Assembly: GCF_902497895.1 (NCBI RefSeq)
Contig: NZ_CABVHQ010000052.1
Span: forward strand, 1 to 43,061
Direction: 5' to 3'
DNA: 43,061 nt
DNA from: Pseudomonas fluorescens
GTDB taxonomy: Bacteria > Pseudomonadota > Gammaproteobacteria > Pseudomonadales > Pseudomonadaceae
In this document: positions 1 to 8,996 of the stretch, one piece after another
Numbering within the stretch: the first letter of the stretch is position 1
How the letters are laid out: each line of letters starts with the position of its first letter
Notes under the pieces: generated by a model
What the model saw: the letters and a program-made list of their open reading frames with translations, nothing else
What the model was told of the DNA's origin: nothing
Databases searched by the model: none
Translations under genes and position numbers: made by a program

Positions 1-423
1 TCGGTGCTGGACAGTGAAATCGAAAGCCTTGGTTCACCCCGGGCGGCCTTGCTGGGCTTTGCCTCGGCGATCTTGGCCTACAACGTTTTGGCCGTTCTCA
101 AACGTAGTGTGGAGCAGGCTCATCGCGAAACGCAGGCTGAAGGCTGGGAAGCTTCGACCTTCCATCTGGCGGTGCAAGTGCGCAGTGGCTATGAGGGCAT
201 GCAGATCGCGTTGCCCTCGGATTACCTATCACTCCAAACGACCTCAGAGACTCTGGCAGAGCGTCTGTTGGCGCTGGCCAGGAATATCAAACCCAAGCAG
301 GTCGCAAAAAGCATACGCGGTCCCAAAATCGCCAGATCCAAGGAGTGGCTGGAGGGAAAGGCTGCGCATGCTCATGTGTCTACGGATCGGGTGCTTAAGG
401 CCCATAAAGGGAAAAGACCTTGA
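1..423 (+). CDS. IS4-family transposase, C-terminal part (5' end outside window)
   Basis: The open frame enters at base 1 and ends at the TGA at 421-423, so only about 140 C-terminal residues are present. The stretch reading ESLGSPRAALLGFASAILAYNV followed by LKRSVEQAH resembles the region after the last acidic catalytic residue in IS4-type DDE transposases; the catalytic core itself would lie upstream of the window. The basic C-terminus (KAHKGKRP) fits a DNA-binding enzyme. I could not identify the exact IS nor find a terminal inverted repeat in the 90 bp after the stop; a REP palindrome follows instead. The family call is from remembered sequence character, so moderately sure. Confidence 0.7.
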   Translation, partial: SVLDSEIESLGSPRAALLGFASAILAYNVLAVLKRSVEQAHRETQAEGWEASTFHLAVQVRSGYEGMQIALPSDYLSLQTTSETLAERLLALARNIKPKQVAKSIRGPKIARSKEWLEGKAAHAHVSTDRVLKAHKGKRP

Positions 424-448
424 AAGGGCTGATCTTGAAGGCGAAAAA

Positions 449-473
449 GATCGCAGCCTGCGGCAGCTCCTAC
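449..473. repeat. Single REP element (GTAGGAGC type)
   Basis: A lone copy of the 25-bp element that starts GATCGCAGCC and ends AGCTCCTAC. It lies between the transposase stop and the 3' end of trmL. The same unit occurs as inverted pairs at 15754, 19035, 29846, 32809 and 35024. Here no second arm is present. Confidence 0.8.
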
Positions 474-515
474 GCCAGATTGTCGCGTCGGCCAATTATG
501 CCGTTTGTCGCCCGA

Positions 516-971
516 CTATTTGAAGCCCAGTTGCCGCCAGCCCTCATAGACCGCTACCGCGACTGTGTTGGACAGATTCAAGCTGCGGCAGCCTTCGCGC
601 ATCGGCAGGCGCAGGCGTTGCTCGGTTGGCAGGGCGTCCAGTACTTCGGCCGGCAGGCCACGGCTTTCCGGGCCGAACAGGAAGGCATCGCCCTCGGCGA
701 AGCTTGCATCGTGGAACGGTCGCGAGCCCTTGGTGGTGAACGCGAACAAGCGTGGGTGGCCGAGACTTTCCAGGCAGCTGGCGAGGTCCGCATGGCGTTG
801 CAGGGTGGCATACTCGTGGTAGTCGAGGCCGGCCCGGCGCAGGCGTTTATCATCCATCTCGAAGCCCAGCGGCTCGATCAAATGCAGGTGACAGCCACTG
901 TTGGCGCACAGCCTGATAACGTTGCCGGTATTCGGCGGAATTTCTGGTTGAAAAAGGATGACGTGAAACAT
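516..971 (-). CDS. trmL: tRNA (cytidine(34)-2'-O)-methyltransferase TrmL
   Basis: 151 residues, the usual size of TrmL, a SPOUT-class methyltransferase that uses S-adenosylmethionine to 2'-O-methylate the wobble base of tRNA-Leu. Family signatures are visible: N-terminal VILFQPEIPPNTGNVIRLCANSG, the SAM-loop motif GPESRGLP near residue 105, and RSLNLSNTVAVAVYE near the C-terminus. The open frame continues upstream, but ATG at 971 has a GGAG 7 bases before it and matches the conserved N-terminus, so the longer frame is rejected. Its start codon overlaps the start codon of the divergent gene at 970 by two bases. A housekeeping gene transcribed alone. Confidence 0.95.
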   Translation of the reverse strand: MFHVILFQPEIPPNTGNVIRLCANSGCHLHLIEPLGFEMDDKRLRRAGLDYHEYATLQRHADLASCLESLGHPRLFAFTTKGSRPFHDASFAEGDAFLFGPESRGLPAEVLDALPTEQRLRLPMREGCRSLNLSNTVAVAVYEGWRQLGFK

Positions 972-1410
972 GCACGGCTCCGAAGGTAAAGATGGCGTGC
1001 ATTCTACGCCTGAAGCAGATCCGCGGCCGAAGCTATTGCGGCGGATGTTTTTCTCGCTGGTGATAGTCGGCGTAATGGTCGGCCTGATGATCGGCCGCCT
1101 GACCGCGCCAGAACCGACCGAACTGCAACAGGTGGATGTCGTCACGGATGGCTTGGTGCTGTGGTTCAACAATGAGCCCAAGCTGCATGGCGAACACATC
1201 GACGGCGCCGTGGCTTTACTGTTCGAGGCGACGGGCAGAGCGCAGAAGGGGCAGTTGAAGGTCAATGGCAAGGACGCGAACTGGCGGGTGCGGTCGAGCG
1301 ATGGGGGGCTGTTGCTGAATGTGGTGGCGGCCCGGTCGTTGCGTGGCGAGTGGGCGGGTGGTGAGGTTGACAACCGCTGGCGGGTGGAGATTCGTTTGCG
1401 CGAAGAATAG
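970..1410 (+). CDS. Conserved hypothetical single-pass membrane protein
   Basis: 146 residues of unknown function. A charged N-terminus of about 25 residues is followed by one membrane segment (MFFSLVIVGVMVGLMIG, about residues 26-42), then a domain of about 100 residues with alternating hydrophobic residues that looks like a small beta-rich extracytoplasmic domain. ATG at 970 has an AAGGA 11 bases upstream; an ATG at 1045 directly before the membrane segment is an alternative start. The gene is divergent from trmL with no intergenic space, so its promoter must lie inside trmL. No family recognised. Confidence 0.75.
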   Translation: MHGSEGKDGVHSTPEADPRPKLLRRMFFSLVIVGVMVGLMIGRLTAPEPTELQQVDVVTDGLVLWFNNEPKLHGEHIDGAVALLFEATGRAQKGQLKVNGKDANWRVRSSDGGLLLNVVAARSLRGEWAGGEVDNRWRVEIRLREE

Positions 1411-1495
1411 AAAGCCGATTGCCGGCAGGGACTTTATCTTACGGCTGTCTCAGAGGTTTCCTTGATCTACCGCGTGTTTTCCGGCACTGCTTACT

Positions 1496-1522
1496 GGTAC
1501 TGACACATAAGCTGTCAGTACC
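1496..1522. promoter_or_regulatory. Perfect 10-bp inverted repeat upstream of the toxin gene
   Basis: GGTACTGACA and TGTCAGTACC are separated by 7 bases and lie 23 bases before the ATG at 1546. The position suits an operator or a leader hairpin. No T-tract follows, so a terminator is unlikely. The cognate regulator is unknown. Confidence 0.5.
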
Positions 1523-1545
1523 TTGACTGCAAACGGAATTGCACA

Positions 1546-4500
1546 ATGACTGACACCATTATTACCGGAGCTGGCCGCGAGCCGCTGAACCAGGCCTTGA
1601 AAGCCGGGGTGCCATTGTCCCCCAGTGTCTACGGTGCGCAGCTGATCCGGGACAAGTGGGGTGCCGACATCGCCCCCCTGACCACGCAACTGGCGACCCT
1701 CGACTACAACTATCACGGCCATCCCGCGATCGACGGTGTACAGCAGGGCCGCGTTCGCAGTACACAGTCTCTGGTCCAGGCCCTGCTGGGCGATTACCAG
1801 GCTGTGGCCGATGACCGTTTTGGCGAAACTGCCTTCGGCTTTTACACCCCGCCAGCGATCGGGCAGACGGTGAAGATCGTCGAACATGTCGATGAGTTCG
1901 CCTATGAAGGCAATGGCAATCATGAGGATTACGAAGGCATCTATCGTCAGAGTGATCCGCAAACCTATGGGCCTGAAACGCAAATTGCCGTTCGACTTCA
2001 AGTCCCTTTACAAAACCTATCTGGCTCAAGCCTGGCCCACGGACGAGGCGATCAGGGCGGCCAAACCCTACGGTTTGCGTACCTCGGTCAAAACTGCGTT
2101 TGTCATGGCGGCATTCCTGCAGGAAAACGAGGGTAGCCTGTCCCTTGAAGGCTTGCAGTTGGCACTATTGTCGGCTGGTCTGGGCGACAATCAGATTAAG
2201 TTCGACTTCATCAATAATGCCCAACTGGAGCACAGTACTCGGCCAATGGATGAGGTCGACACCTTTCGCCTGATGCTTTATCGCTATACCGCACAGGATC
2301 TCTGGGTATTCCGGCATCGCAGCAGCGGGCTGACCTTGCTCTATATTCCGGGCAACTCTTCACCGTTGCATGAGTTTGCTGATCTCAAGGCCTTGAAGAG
2401 CTGGGTGGTGCAACAGGCCAGGGATCCGCTCAAAAAGGTCGCCCTGGTCGCGCATTTCTCCAAGGATGATCGTGAAGACGGGACCTTTCACGCCGGAGTT
2501 CTGACCGCGCTGGATGGCATGGCAATTTACCCGCTCCAGCATCATCTGACGCGAAATGCCGGTTTCTTCAACGACGATGGCTACTGGGACCCGGCCAGTT
2601 ACATCAACCTGGCCGGCGAACCGAGAACCATCGATCCATTCGCCGAACTGGTTATGGTGATGAAGCAGGCTTCGTTGGCGACCGCGGAGGAAATCATCCG
2701 TGACGATGCTGATGTCAATCGAGCCAACCTGAGCGCTGTGGTCGAGCCCACAGTCAGGTGGCTCAATCAATGGGGCGCGCTGGCGCTGTTCTTTCCCGGT
2801 GGTGAGGGATTGCTCGCCTTGGCCGGCCTGATAGAGGCTGCTTACGGGATCAACGAGATCGTGGACGCCGAAGATCCCGAGCATCGAAAGGAAGGCTTGA
2901 CTCGTACGGTGTTCGGTCTGCTTAACGCCTTGCCCCTGGCATTCGAAGTTGGCGGCGGTAAACCTGACATTAATGTGCCAAGCCCCGGTGAGAAGCTGCC
3001 GGAACCGGTCATCGTCGAGCCGGCGCCGATCGATCCTGGCCCTGGCGTCTCCCCGGCTCCGGGTGGGAGTGTCGACCTACCACTTGCTGAGTGGAGCCGA
3101 CCCCGATTGATGCGCTGTATCGGACCTTCTGTCGAGTCTTTTTCCGAGGAAACCTTAGAGCAGGTCCGAAAAGTCAGCGGGATCGACGACAACGGCTTGC
3201 GCCTTTTGCACGCCGAGCATCGGGCCCCTCGGGGGATACTGGCGGACACCATCAGCCGTTTCAAGATTGATCAGGATTTGCAAACGCTCATTGAGCGACT
3301 AAGCAGTGGCCAACACGCACAGGTCGACTCGACGCTTGTGCAGTGGTTGACTCGCGACAAGGATTGGCCGGCGGACGTCGGGCTGCGGCTGATGGACAAG
3401 GAACGTATTGTCTGGGAATTCCGAGGCCGCGCCTCAGTCAGGCCGATCGTCGTTCAACAAGGCGATGGGTTGCTGCAAGCAGTGGTCAGACGTCTTGATA
3501 CCGAGGAAATGCGAGCGCTGCTGGCTGACCAGTTGAGCGCCAAGAGCCTGCTACCGGATCTCGACACACGCGTGCAGTTACTGCGCAAGAAATTGGGGTC
3601 TATCGCCCAGCGTCAGCGCACCGACCTGTTCAAACAGCGTTACCTTGCGCTGCAAAAGACCGATAGTGAGCTACTCCTGACCCTTCGTCAGGAACACCCA
3701 GACCTGCCGAATGCCGTGCTCGAACAGATGCTGATCCGGGAAAATCTGACTGCCAGCCAAAACCTGACCCTCGAAGAAACCAAGCAACTGATGCTGCGAC
3801 TGGAAACCAGGGCCCAGGAATACGAACGCAGCGTGCGCTTGGCACGAGCCTATGAAGGGCTGTTTTTGGATTCGGTCAGCAATGTTGATAGCGATACGTT
3901 GCTGCTGCATACCGTGGAGCGAATGCCCGGCTGGACCCGGAATGTGTGTATCGAGGTGCGGGAGGGTTCATTCAACGGCAATGTGCTGGACCGCATAGGC
4001 GCCAAAGGTGCGCCACAATGGCGCTGTCTGGTCAAAATGGGCAACCGCTACCAGGCTTTCGACACGTTCGGCCAGCCAGCGCACGCCGCTGAAAATTTTG
4101 CCGACGCAGTGCTGCATGCCCTGCCGGACACCGAGCTGGCCGCGCTGCGCTTGCATGCCGATGATGGCTTGCTCAATTTCAAATTCAAGATTCGCCAGCA
4201 GGCCCTGCCGCGTCAGGAGCTGGCTACCGTGCTGCGTCGCCAGGAGCTGCGAAGCCCGTTCTACGACCCGGATGATGGAGGGCTGAAGGGCGGCGGCGCG
4301 CCCGTTCCAGTTAGCGGTGAGGAATTGACCCGGGTGATCTCGAGGCTATCGGTAAAAGAGTTTTATCCATACTTCACCGATGCCCAGGCCGATGAGTTCC
4401 TGCATCGCTTCGGGGTTGGAGCGGTACGCGAACTGGATCGCTTGAAGGCTGAGTTCGAACGGCTGGAGACCGGTCTCAGGGATTGGGAGGGGCAAGTCGA

Positions 4501-5725
4501 GGCAGATATGGAAGCCGTGGACGGTCTGACGTTGTCCGAGGATGAACTCGATGAGGACCTCAGTGATGAAGAACTCGAAGCGATCAACGATGAGCGAATT
4601 GAAGAGTGGTTGGGCACCGAGCGAGAGTACCGACGTACGCTAGCGACCGTACTCAAGAAGCGTTTCAAATGGCAGGGTGACGAGTCGGAAAAAATCTATC
4701 TGGATGGCCAGATGGTGGGCTTCAGGTTAGATCTGACCAGGATTTCTCCTGGTAGATTGTACGGATTGCCGACCTTGGGCATGAGGTTCAGCGGGGTCGC
4801 GTCACTGGAAATATCAGGTGAGTGCGATGGCTTGGTGCAGTTCCTCGAGGCTTTCCCTGAGCTTCAGACGCTGGAATTGAGTCGGGTCAGCCTCAACGAG
4901 TTGCCTGCCGCGATCATGACGATGACCGGGCTGAGAACCCTGAAGATTTATAACGCCGAGTTGGTGCTGACACCAGCCAATGCCGGCAGCTTCTCGAACC
5001 TGATTCATTTACGGGAGCTATCGTTGGATAGTAACCCGTTGGGCAGGCCGCCGTCGGTGCTGGGCTTGTCGGAGTTGCAAAAGTTGAGTCTGTCTGACAC
5101 TCGGATCACCTCGTGTCCGGTCGGCATAGCCCACACTCCTTACCTGAAGTTGCTGGACCTCAGTGGCAACCAGATTTCCCGAGTTCCAGAGTCGGTATTG
5201 CAGCAATCGCTGCTGAGTGAGACAGGGAAAATACCGAGTGGGCGAAACGTCATCCTGGACTTCAATCCGATCACTGACCGGGACACTCTGCAGCGGCTGA
5301 TTGCCCACCGCCGGCGAACCGGTATCGACCTGTGGCGCAACAGCAACGCCCCTGACGTCCAGCAACCCGCCGATTGGTTGCAAGGTTTGCCGGAGCAACA
5401 GATGAAACCCAGAGCCGCTCTCTGGGCCAGGCTGGCGGGTGATCCGAAAACCGCGATGTTCGCCGAGCGGTTCAAGACCCTGGGGCAGACTCCCGAGTAC
5501 CTGGTTGAACGAGAGGATTTGCAGCGGCGGGTCTGGGAGGTTCTGGAGGGCGTTGCCCGTGCGGATGAGCGTCTTCAGCACCATTTGATCAGTCTGGCCG
5601 CCAATGGCTCGAAAAGCCCGGCAGTGCTGCTGGAAGAGTTCGAAATCGCCATCAGGCAATACGATGCCTGGAAAAGTATGCCCCAGCCATCGTTCATGCT
5701 GCCGAAGCGTCCAAGATTGGAATGA
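1546..5725 (+). pseudogene. Giant DUF6543 / LRR toxin of the NEL effector type, frameshifted
   Basis: Reading starts at ATG 1546 in frame 1 (MTDTIITGAGREPLNQ) and continues into the motif IYRQSDPQTYGPETQIAV. At about 1975-1995 homology-like sequence jumps to frame 2 (FDFKSLYKTYLAQAWP), which stays open to 5725. In frame 2 numbering (from 1886) I see: a dermonecrotic-toxin-like DUF6543 region to about residue 370, a Pro-rich linker (about 371-397), a long helical region with an acidic patch (DELDEDLSDEELEAINDE), leucine-rich repeats (about 950-1125) and a C-terminal segment like the start of the IpaH/NEL E3 ligase domain. That segment is short, and where the catalytic Cys is expected it reads ANGSKSPAVL. 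It ends in a basic PKRPRLE tail. Known NEL proteins ubiquitinate host proteins after secretion; this copy is probably inactive on two counts. A separate protein from an internal start (ATG 1886 or 1967) is possible, but I see no good ribosome site. Confidence 0.75.
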
Positions 5726-5770
5726 ATTGGGTGGTTGCGTGGCGCGGGCTGCCCGCGCCATGAAGCCAGG

Positions 5771-5909
5771 GTGTAAAGAAGGGGATTCTCGGCCTGCCTG
5801 TACCAAGGTCCCCAAAACGGGATGGAGCTCGTCGCTGTGAGCGTGATGAGCCCCGGGTGTAAAAGAGGGGAATCCCCGGCCTGCCTGTACCAAGGTCCCC
5901 GAAACTGGG
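5771..5909. repeat. Two degenerate direct repeats of about 50 bp
   Basis: The unit GTGTAAA...GGCCTGCCTGTACCAAGGTCCCC.AAA occurs at 5771-5820 and again at 5857-5909, with only a few mismatches; similarity extends a little upstream (ATGA.GCC..GG). Unit spacing is 86 bp. There is no coding sense in either copy. It lies directly after the toxin gene and may mark the end of an acquired segment. Confidence 0.7.
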
Positions 5910-6127
5910 TAGTGATTAAGCTATTGCAGAGGCCGTGCCAGTTTTTTAAAAACCGTCCAGAAAAGCTTTGCCACATCTCTGTGAAGCCCGTGTTACGGGG
6001 CTTTGGCGTTTCTGTAGATTTTGATTGCGGAGATAAAAACAAGGATTTTCAGATATCGATCCCTGCTCGATCGCAGTTCGCGACGCATTGAGGCAGTGCA
6101 CGCACACCATTGCGGTGCACAAAAAGC

Positions 6128-6176
6128 TTCGCGGGCAAGTCGGATCGCCGCACCGCCGCTCCGACTTGCCCGCGAA
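6128..6176. repeat. REP-type palindrome, 17-bp perfect arms
   Basis: TTCGCGGGCAAGTCGGA (6128-6144) and its exact reverse complement (6160-6176) enclose a 15-base loop. The core CGGGCAAG is shared with the other REP family in this window. It lies just downstream of ntrC and could protect or terminate that transcript. Confidence 0.8.
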
Positions 6177-6213
6177 TGGATCTAAAGAACAACATTGTCT
6201 AGTGGATCAGTCC

Positions 6214-7653
6214 TTAACCTTCATCACTCTCATCATCCTCTGCGCCATCGACTTTCATCCCCAGCTCCTTGATCTTGCGGGTCAAGGTGTTGCGGCCCCA
6301 GCCCAGCAGCACGGCGGCGTCGCGGCGGCGGCCGGCGGTGTGTTTGAGGGCGGTTTCGATCATGATCCGCTCGAAGCTTGGTACCGCGCTGTCGAGCAGG
6401 TTCGATTGGCCCCGTGCCAGTGCCTGATCGGCCCATTGACGTAACGCTTGCTCCCAGTTGGTCACCGGTGCTGAGTCCTGTGGCAGGTTCAGCAGCTCCG
6501 GCGGCAGGTCGCTGATATGCACTTCGCGACCCGAAGCCATCACGGTGATCCAGCGGCAGGTGTTCTCCAGTTGGCGCACGTTGCCCGGCCACGGCAGGTT
6601 TTTCAGGTATTCCTCGGTTTCGCTTTTCAGCAGCTTCGGCTCGACTGCCAGTTCTTGCGCGGCGCGGGCGAGGAAATGCTTGGCCAGGGTCGGAATGTCT
6701 TCGCGACGATCGGACATCCGCGGGATATGGATGCGGATCACATTCAGGCGATGGAACAAATCCTCACGGAATTTCCCGGCATGAACCAGGGTTTCCAGAT
6801 TCTGGTGAGTCGCGGCGATGATCCGCACATCGACCTTGACCGGGGTGTGGCCGCCCACCCGATAAAACTCGCCATCGGCCAGTACTCGCAACAGACGCGT
6901 CTGGGTGTCGGCCGGCATGTCGCCGATCTCGTCGAGAAATAGCGTGCCGCCATCGGCTTGCTCGAAACGTCCGCGACGCAGGTTGGCGGCACCGGTGAAT
7001 GCGCCTTTTTCATGGCCAAACAGCTCGGACTCCATCAAGTCCTTGGGAATCGCCGCCATGTTCAAGGCGATGAACGGTGATGCCGCCCGCGGGCTGTGGC
7101 GGTGCAGGGCGTGGGCCACCAGCTCTTTACCAGTACCGGATTCGCCGTTGATCAATACCGTGATGTTCGAGTGGCTGAGCCGCCCGATAGCCCGGAACAC
7201 TTCCTGCATCGCCGGCGCTTCGCCAATGATTTCCGGGGTGCGGGTCAGGGCGGGCACCACTTCCAGCAGGCCTTGCTGTTCCTGCGCGTGCTGGTTGGCG
7301 CGCTTGACCAGGGACACGGCTTCGTCGACATCGAATGGCTTGGGCAGGTACTCGAAAGCGCCGCCCTGATAGGACGCGACAGCGCTGTCCAGGTCGGAGT
7401 GAGCAGTCATGATGATCACTGGCAAGCGCGGGTGCTGTTCGCGAATCCGTGCCAACAGGTCCAGACCACTGGCGCCCGGCATGCGGATGTCGGAGATGAT
7501 CACGTCCGGCTGCTGGCGAGCCAGGCGGCTCATCACGCCATCGGCGCTGTCGAAGCTTTGCGTGGTCATGCCTTCCTGTTGCAAGGCCTTTTCCAGAACC
7601 CAACGGATAGAACGGTCGTCATCGACGATCCACACGGTTTCACTACGGCTCAT
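6214..7653 (-). CDS. ntrC: Nitrogen regulation response regulator NtrC (sigma54 activator)
   Basis: 479 residues, full length. Three domains are clear. The receiver (1-120) has the acidic pocket DDD at 11-13, phospho-acceptor D55 in VIISDIRMPG and Lys in LPKPF. The AAA+ domain has Walker A GESGTGKE, the sigma54-contact loop GAFTGA and Walker B GGTLFLDEIGD. The C-terminal Fis-type helix-turn-helix is AAVLLGWGRNTLTRKIKEL. Phosphorylated by NtrB when nitrogen is scarce, it activates sigma54 promoters such as glnA; matching sites are present upstream of glnA and ntrB here. The ATG overlaps the ntrB stop by 4 bases, so the two are translationally coupled. Confidence 0.97.
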   Translation of the reverse strand: MSRSETVWIVDDDRSIRWVLEKALQQEGMTTQSFDSADGVMSRLARQQPDVIISDIRMPGASGLDLLARIREQHPRLPVIIMTAHSDLDSAVASYQGGAFEYLPKPFDVDEAVSLVKRANQHAQEQQGLLEVVPALTRTPEIIGEAPAMQEVFRAIGRLSHSNITVLINGESGTGKELVAHALHRHSPRAASPFIALNMAAIPKDLMESELFGHEKGAFTGAANLRRGRFEQADGGTLFLDEIGDMPADTQTRLLRVLADGEFYRVGGHTPVKVDVRIIAATHQNLETLVHAGKFREDLFHRLNVIRIHIPRMSDRREDIPTLAKHFLARAAQELAVEPKLLKSETEEYLKNLPWPGNVRQLENTCRWITVMASGREVHISDLPPELLNLPQDSAPVTNWEQALRQWADQALARGQSNLLDSAVPSFERIMIETALKHTAGRRRDAAVLLGWGRNTLTRKIKELGMKVDGAEDDESDEG

Positions 7654-8735
7654 GTCGATGGGGCTCCTTGTTCCAGTGGCAGAAAGATCGAGAACGTGGT
7701 ATGGCCTGGATGGCTGTCACATTCGATCAGGCCCTGGTGCTGGCTGATAATGTTCTGAGTAATGGCCAGGCCCAGCCCGGTACCGTCCGGACGGCCGCTG
7801 ACCATTGGAAAGAAGATGGTTTCCTGCAGTTCGGCGGGAATCCCCGGCCCGTTGTCGATGATTTCGATCTTGGTCACCAGCCGATGGCGCACATGGCCGA
7901 TGGTGAACTGGCGCATCGCCCGGGTGCGCAGGCTGATCCGGCCCAGACGCAGCTCGTTCTGGCTGCTGATGGCCTGCATGGCGTTGCGCACGATGTTGAG
8001 CACCGCCTGGATCATCTGTTCGCGGTCGATCAATACGTCGGGAATGCTCGGGTCGTAGTCGCGCACCAAAGTGATGCAGCCCTGGCTTTCGGCCTCCACC
8101 AGGCTGCCCACGCGTTCGAGCACTTCATGGATATTGGTCATGGCCAGCGATGGCAGCTTATTCGAGCCGAGCATGCGATCCACCAGGTTACGCAGGCGAT
8201 CGGCCTCTTCGATGATGACGTTGGTATAGTCCCTGAGGCTGTCTTCCGGCAGTTCGCGAGCCAGTAACTGGGCAGCGCCGCGAATCCCGCCTAGGGGGTT
8301 CTTGATCTCGTGGGCCAGGCCGCGAACCAGCATCTTGCTGGTTTCCTGCTTGGACAGCTGGGCCTCTTCCTTGGTGATCCGCAGCAAACGGTCACGGGGA
8401 TGGACTTCCAGCAGCAGCAGGGTGGCGCCATCGCTGAGGATCGGCGTCACCGCGTAATCCACGGTCAGGGTCTGGCCGGTCAGGGCGGTGAGCATCGCTT
8501 CACGTTTGGTGAACGGGTGTGCCTGCTCGACAGCCTGGCGCAAGGAACTCAGGGCTTCGGCCGATTCGGTGAACAGCTCACTGATAAATTGCCCATGACT
8601 GCGCTGGCCGCTGATGGCCAGCAGCATTTCCGCCGCCGGGTTCATGTACTCAAGGCGCAGCTCGGCGTTGAGCAGGATGGTTGCGGTGGTCAGGTTGTCG
8701 AGTAGCAAACGGTGCAGTGCGTCGCTGATGGTCAT
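7650..8735 (-). CDS. ntrB: Nitrogen regulation sensor histidine kinase/phosphatase NtrB
   Basis: 361 residues, cytoplasmic, without membrane segments. An N-terminal PAS domain (about 5-115) is followed by the dimerisation domain with phospho-acceptor H142 in GLAHEIKNPLGG. The ATPase domain has an N box (VRNAMQAI), G1 (DNGPGIP) and G2 (GTGLGLAI). The frame extends 11 codons further upstream (to 8768), but ATG 8735 is preceded by AGAGGT and matches the usual N-terminus MTISDALHRL. In the family, PII protein controls the kinase/phosphatase balance on NtrC. First gene of the ntrBC operon; an NtrC-like site and a possible sigma54 promoter lie upstream. Confidence 0.97.
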   Translation of the reverse strand: MTISDALHRLLLDNLTTATILLNAELRLEYMNPAAEMLLAISGQRSHGQFISELFTESAEALSSLRQAVEQAHPFTKREAMLTALTGQTLTVDYAVTPILSDGATLLLLEVHPRDRLLRITKEEAQLSKQETSKMLVRGLAHEIKNPLGGIRGAAQLLARELPEDSLRDYTNVIIEEADRLRNLVDRMLGSNKLPSLAMTNIHEVLERVGSLVEAESQGCITLVRDYDPSIPDVLIDREQMIQAVLNIVRNAMQAISSQNELRLGRISLRTRAMRQFTIGHVRHRLVTKIEIIDNGPGIPAELQETIFFPMVSGRPDGTGLGLAITQNIISQHQGLIECDSHPGHTTFSIFLPLEQGAPST

Positions 8736-8764
8736 GAGTGAATTTTGACCTCTTTTGAAGCGGA

Positions 8765-8790
8765 GCAATCCGGGACCGGTCCCGGATTGC
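8765..8790. promoter_or_regulatory. Perfect 26-bp palindrome in the ntrB leader
   Basis: Two 13-base arms (GCAATCCGGGACC and its reverse complement) meet with no spacer, ending 30 bases before the ntrB ATG. No T-tract follows on either strand. It could be a dimeric regulator site or an RNA hairpin; it might also serve the 3' end of the upstream DUF4124 operon. Confidence 0.45.
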
Positions 8791-8821
8791 GCGCGCGAAT
8801 TAAGCGCTGATGCGAGGAAAA

Positions 8822-8837
8822 TGCAAAAACCAAACCA
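8822..8837 (-). promoter_or_regulatory. Candidate sigma54 promoter for ntrBC
   Basis: On the minus strand the sequence is TGGTTTGGTTTTTGCA. GG and GC are separated by exactly 10 bases, and the -12 box TTGCA is perfect, while the -24 box keeps TGG but not CAC. It would start transcription near 8811. The NtrC-like site at 8965-8979 lies about 160 bp upstream, a normal enhancer distance. Confidence 0.4.
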
Positions 8838-8964
8838 AGGCTCCGAAAAGAAGCGTTAAACCCCTGAAACGGGCGTTTTAAGCTCGATTGCGTAGCGTTT
8901 TGCCAGCCGGGCCGGGTATTTTCGAACCAAAATGGGTTGATAAGTGACCGGGGTGCAACTAATC

Positions 8965-8979
8965 GCACCAATATAGTGC
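8965..8979 (-). promoter_or_regulatory. NtrC-binding site (GCAC-N7-GTGC)
   Basis: The minus strand reads GCACTATATTGGTGC, a perfect match to the palindromic NtrC consensus half-sites, and the same 15 bases as I remember from an enteric glnA enhancer site. It sits just past the 3' end of the DUF4124 gene, about 240 bp before ntrB, suggesting autoregulation of ntrBC. Confidence 0.55.
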
Positions 8980-8996
8980 GCAAGCCTGGGCGGCGT

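Larger units (their letters stand above)
5726..6213. other. Gene-free gap between the toxin gene and ntrC
   Basis: This 488-bp gap holds the two 50-bp direct repeats, a weak hairpin at 5984-6003 (AAGCCC...GGGGCTT) that might end toxin-gene transcripts, and a REP-type palindrome at 6128-6176. Open frames here lack recognisable sequence. Nothing else seen. Confidence 0.7.

Noticed and set aside
5941..5956. GTTTTTTAAAAAAC-like A/T palindrome after the toxin gene
   Set aside because: Short and G+C-poor with no stem before it; not convincing as a terminator.
8897..8912. TGGC...GC on the minus strand upstream of ntrB as a sigma54 promoter
   Set aside because: Spacing between GG and GC is 11 rather than 10 bases and the -12 box is poor.
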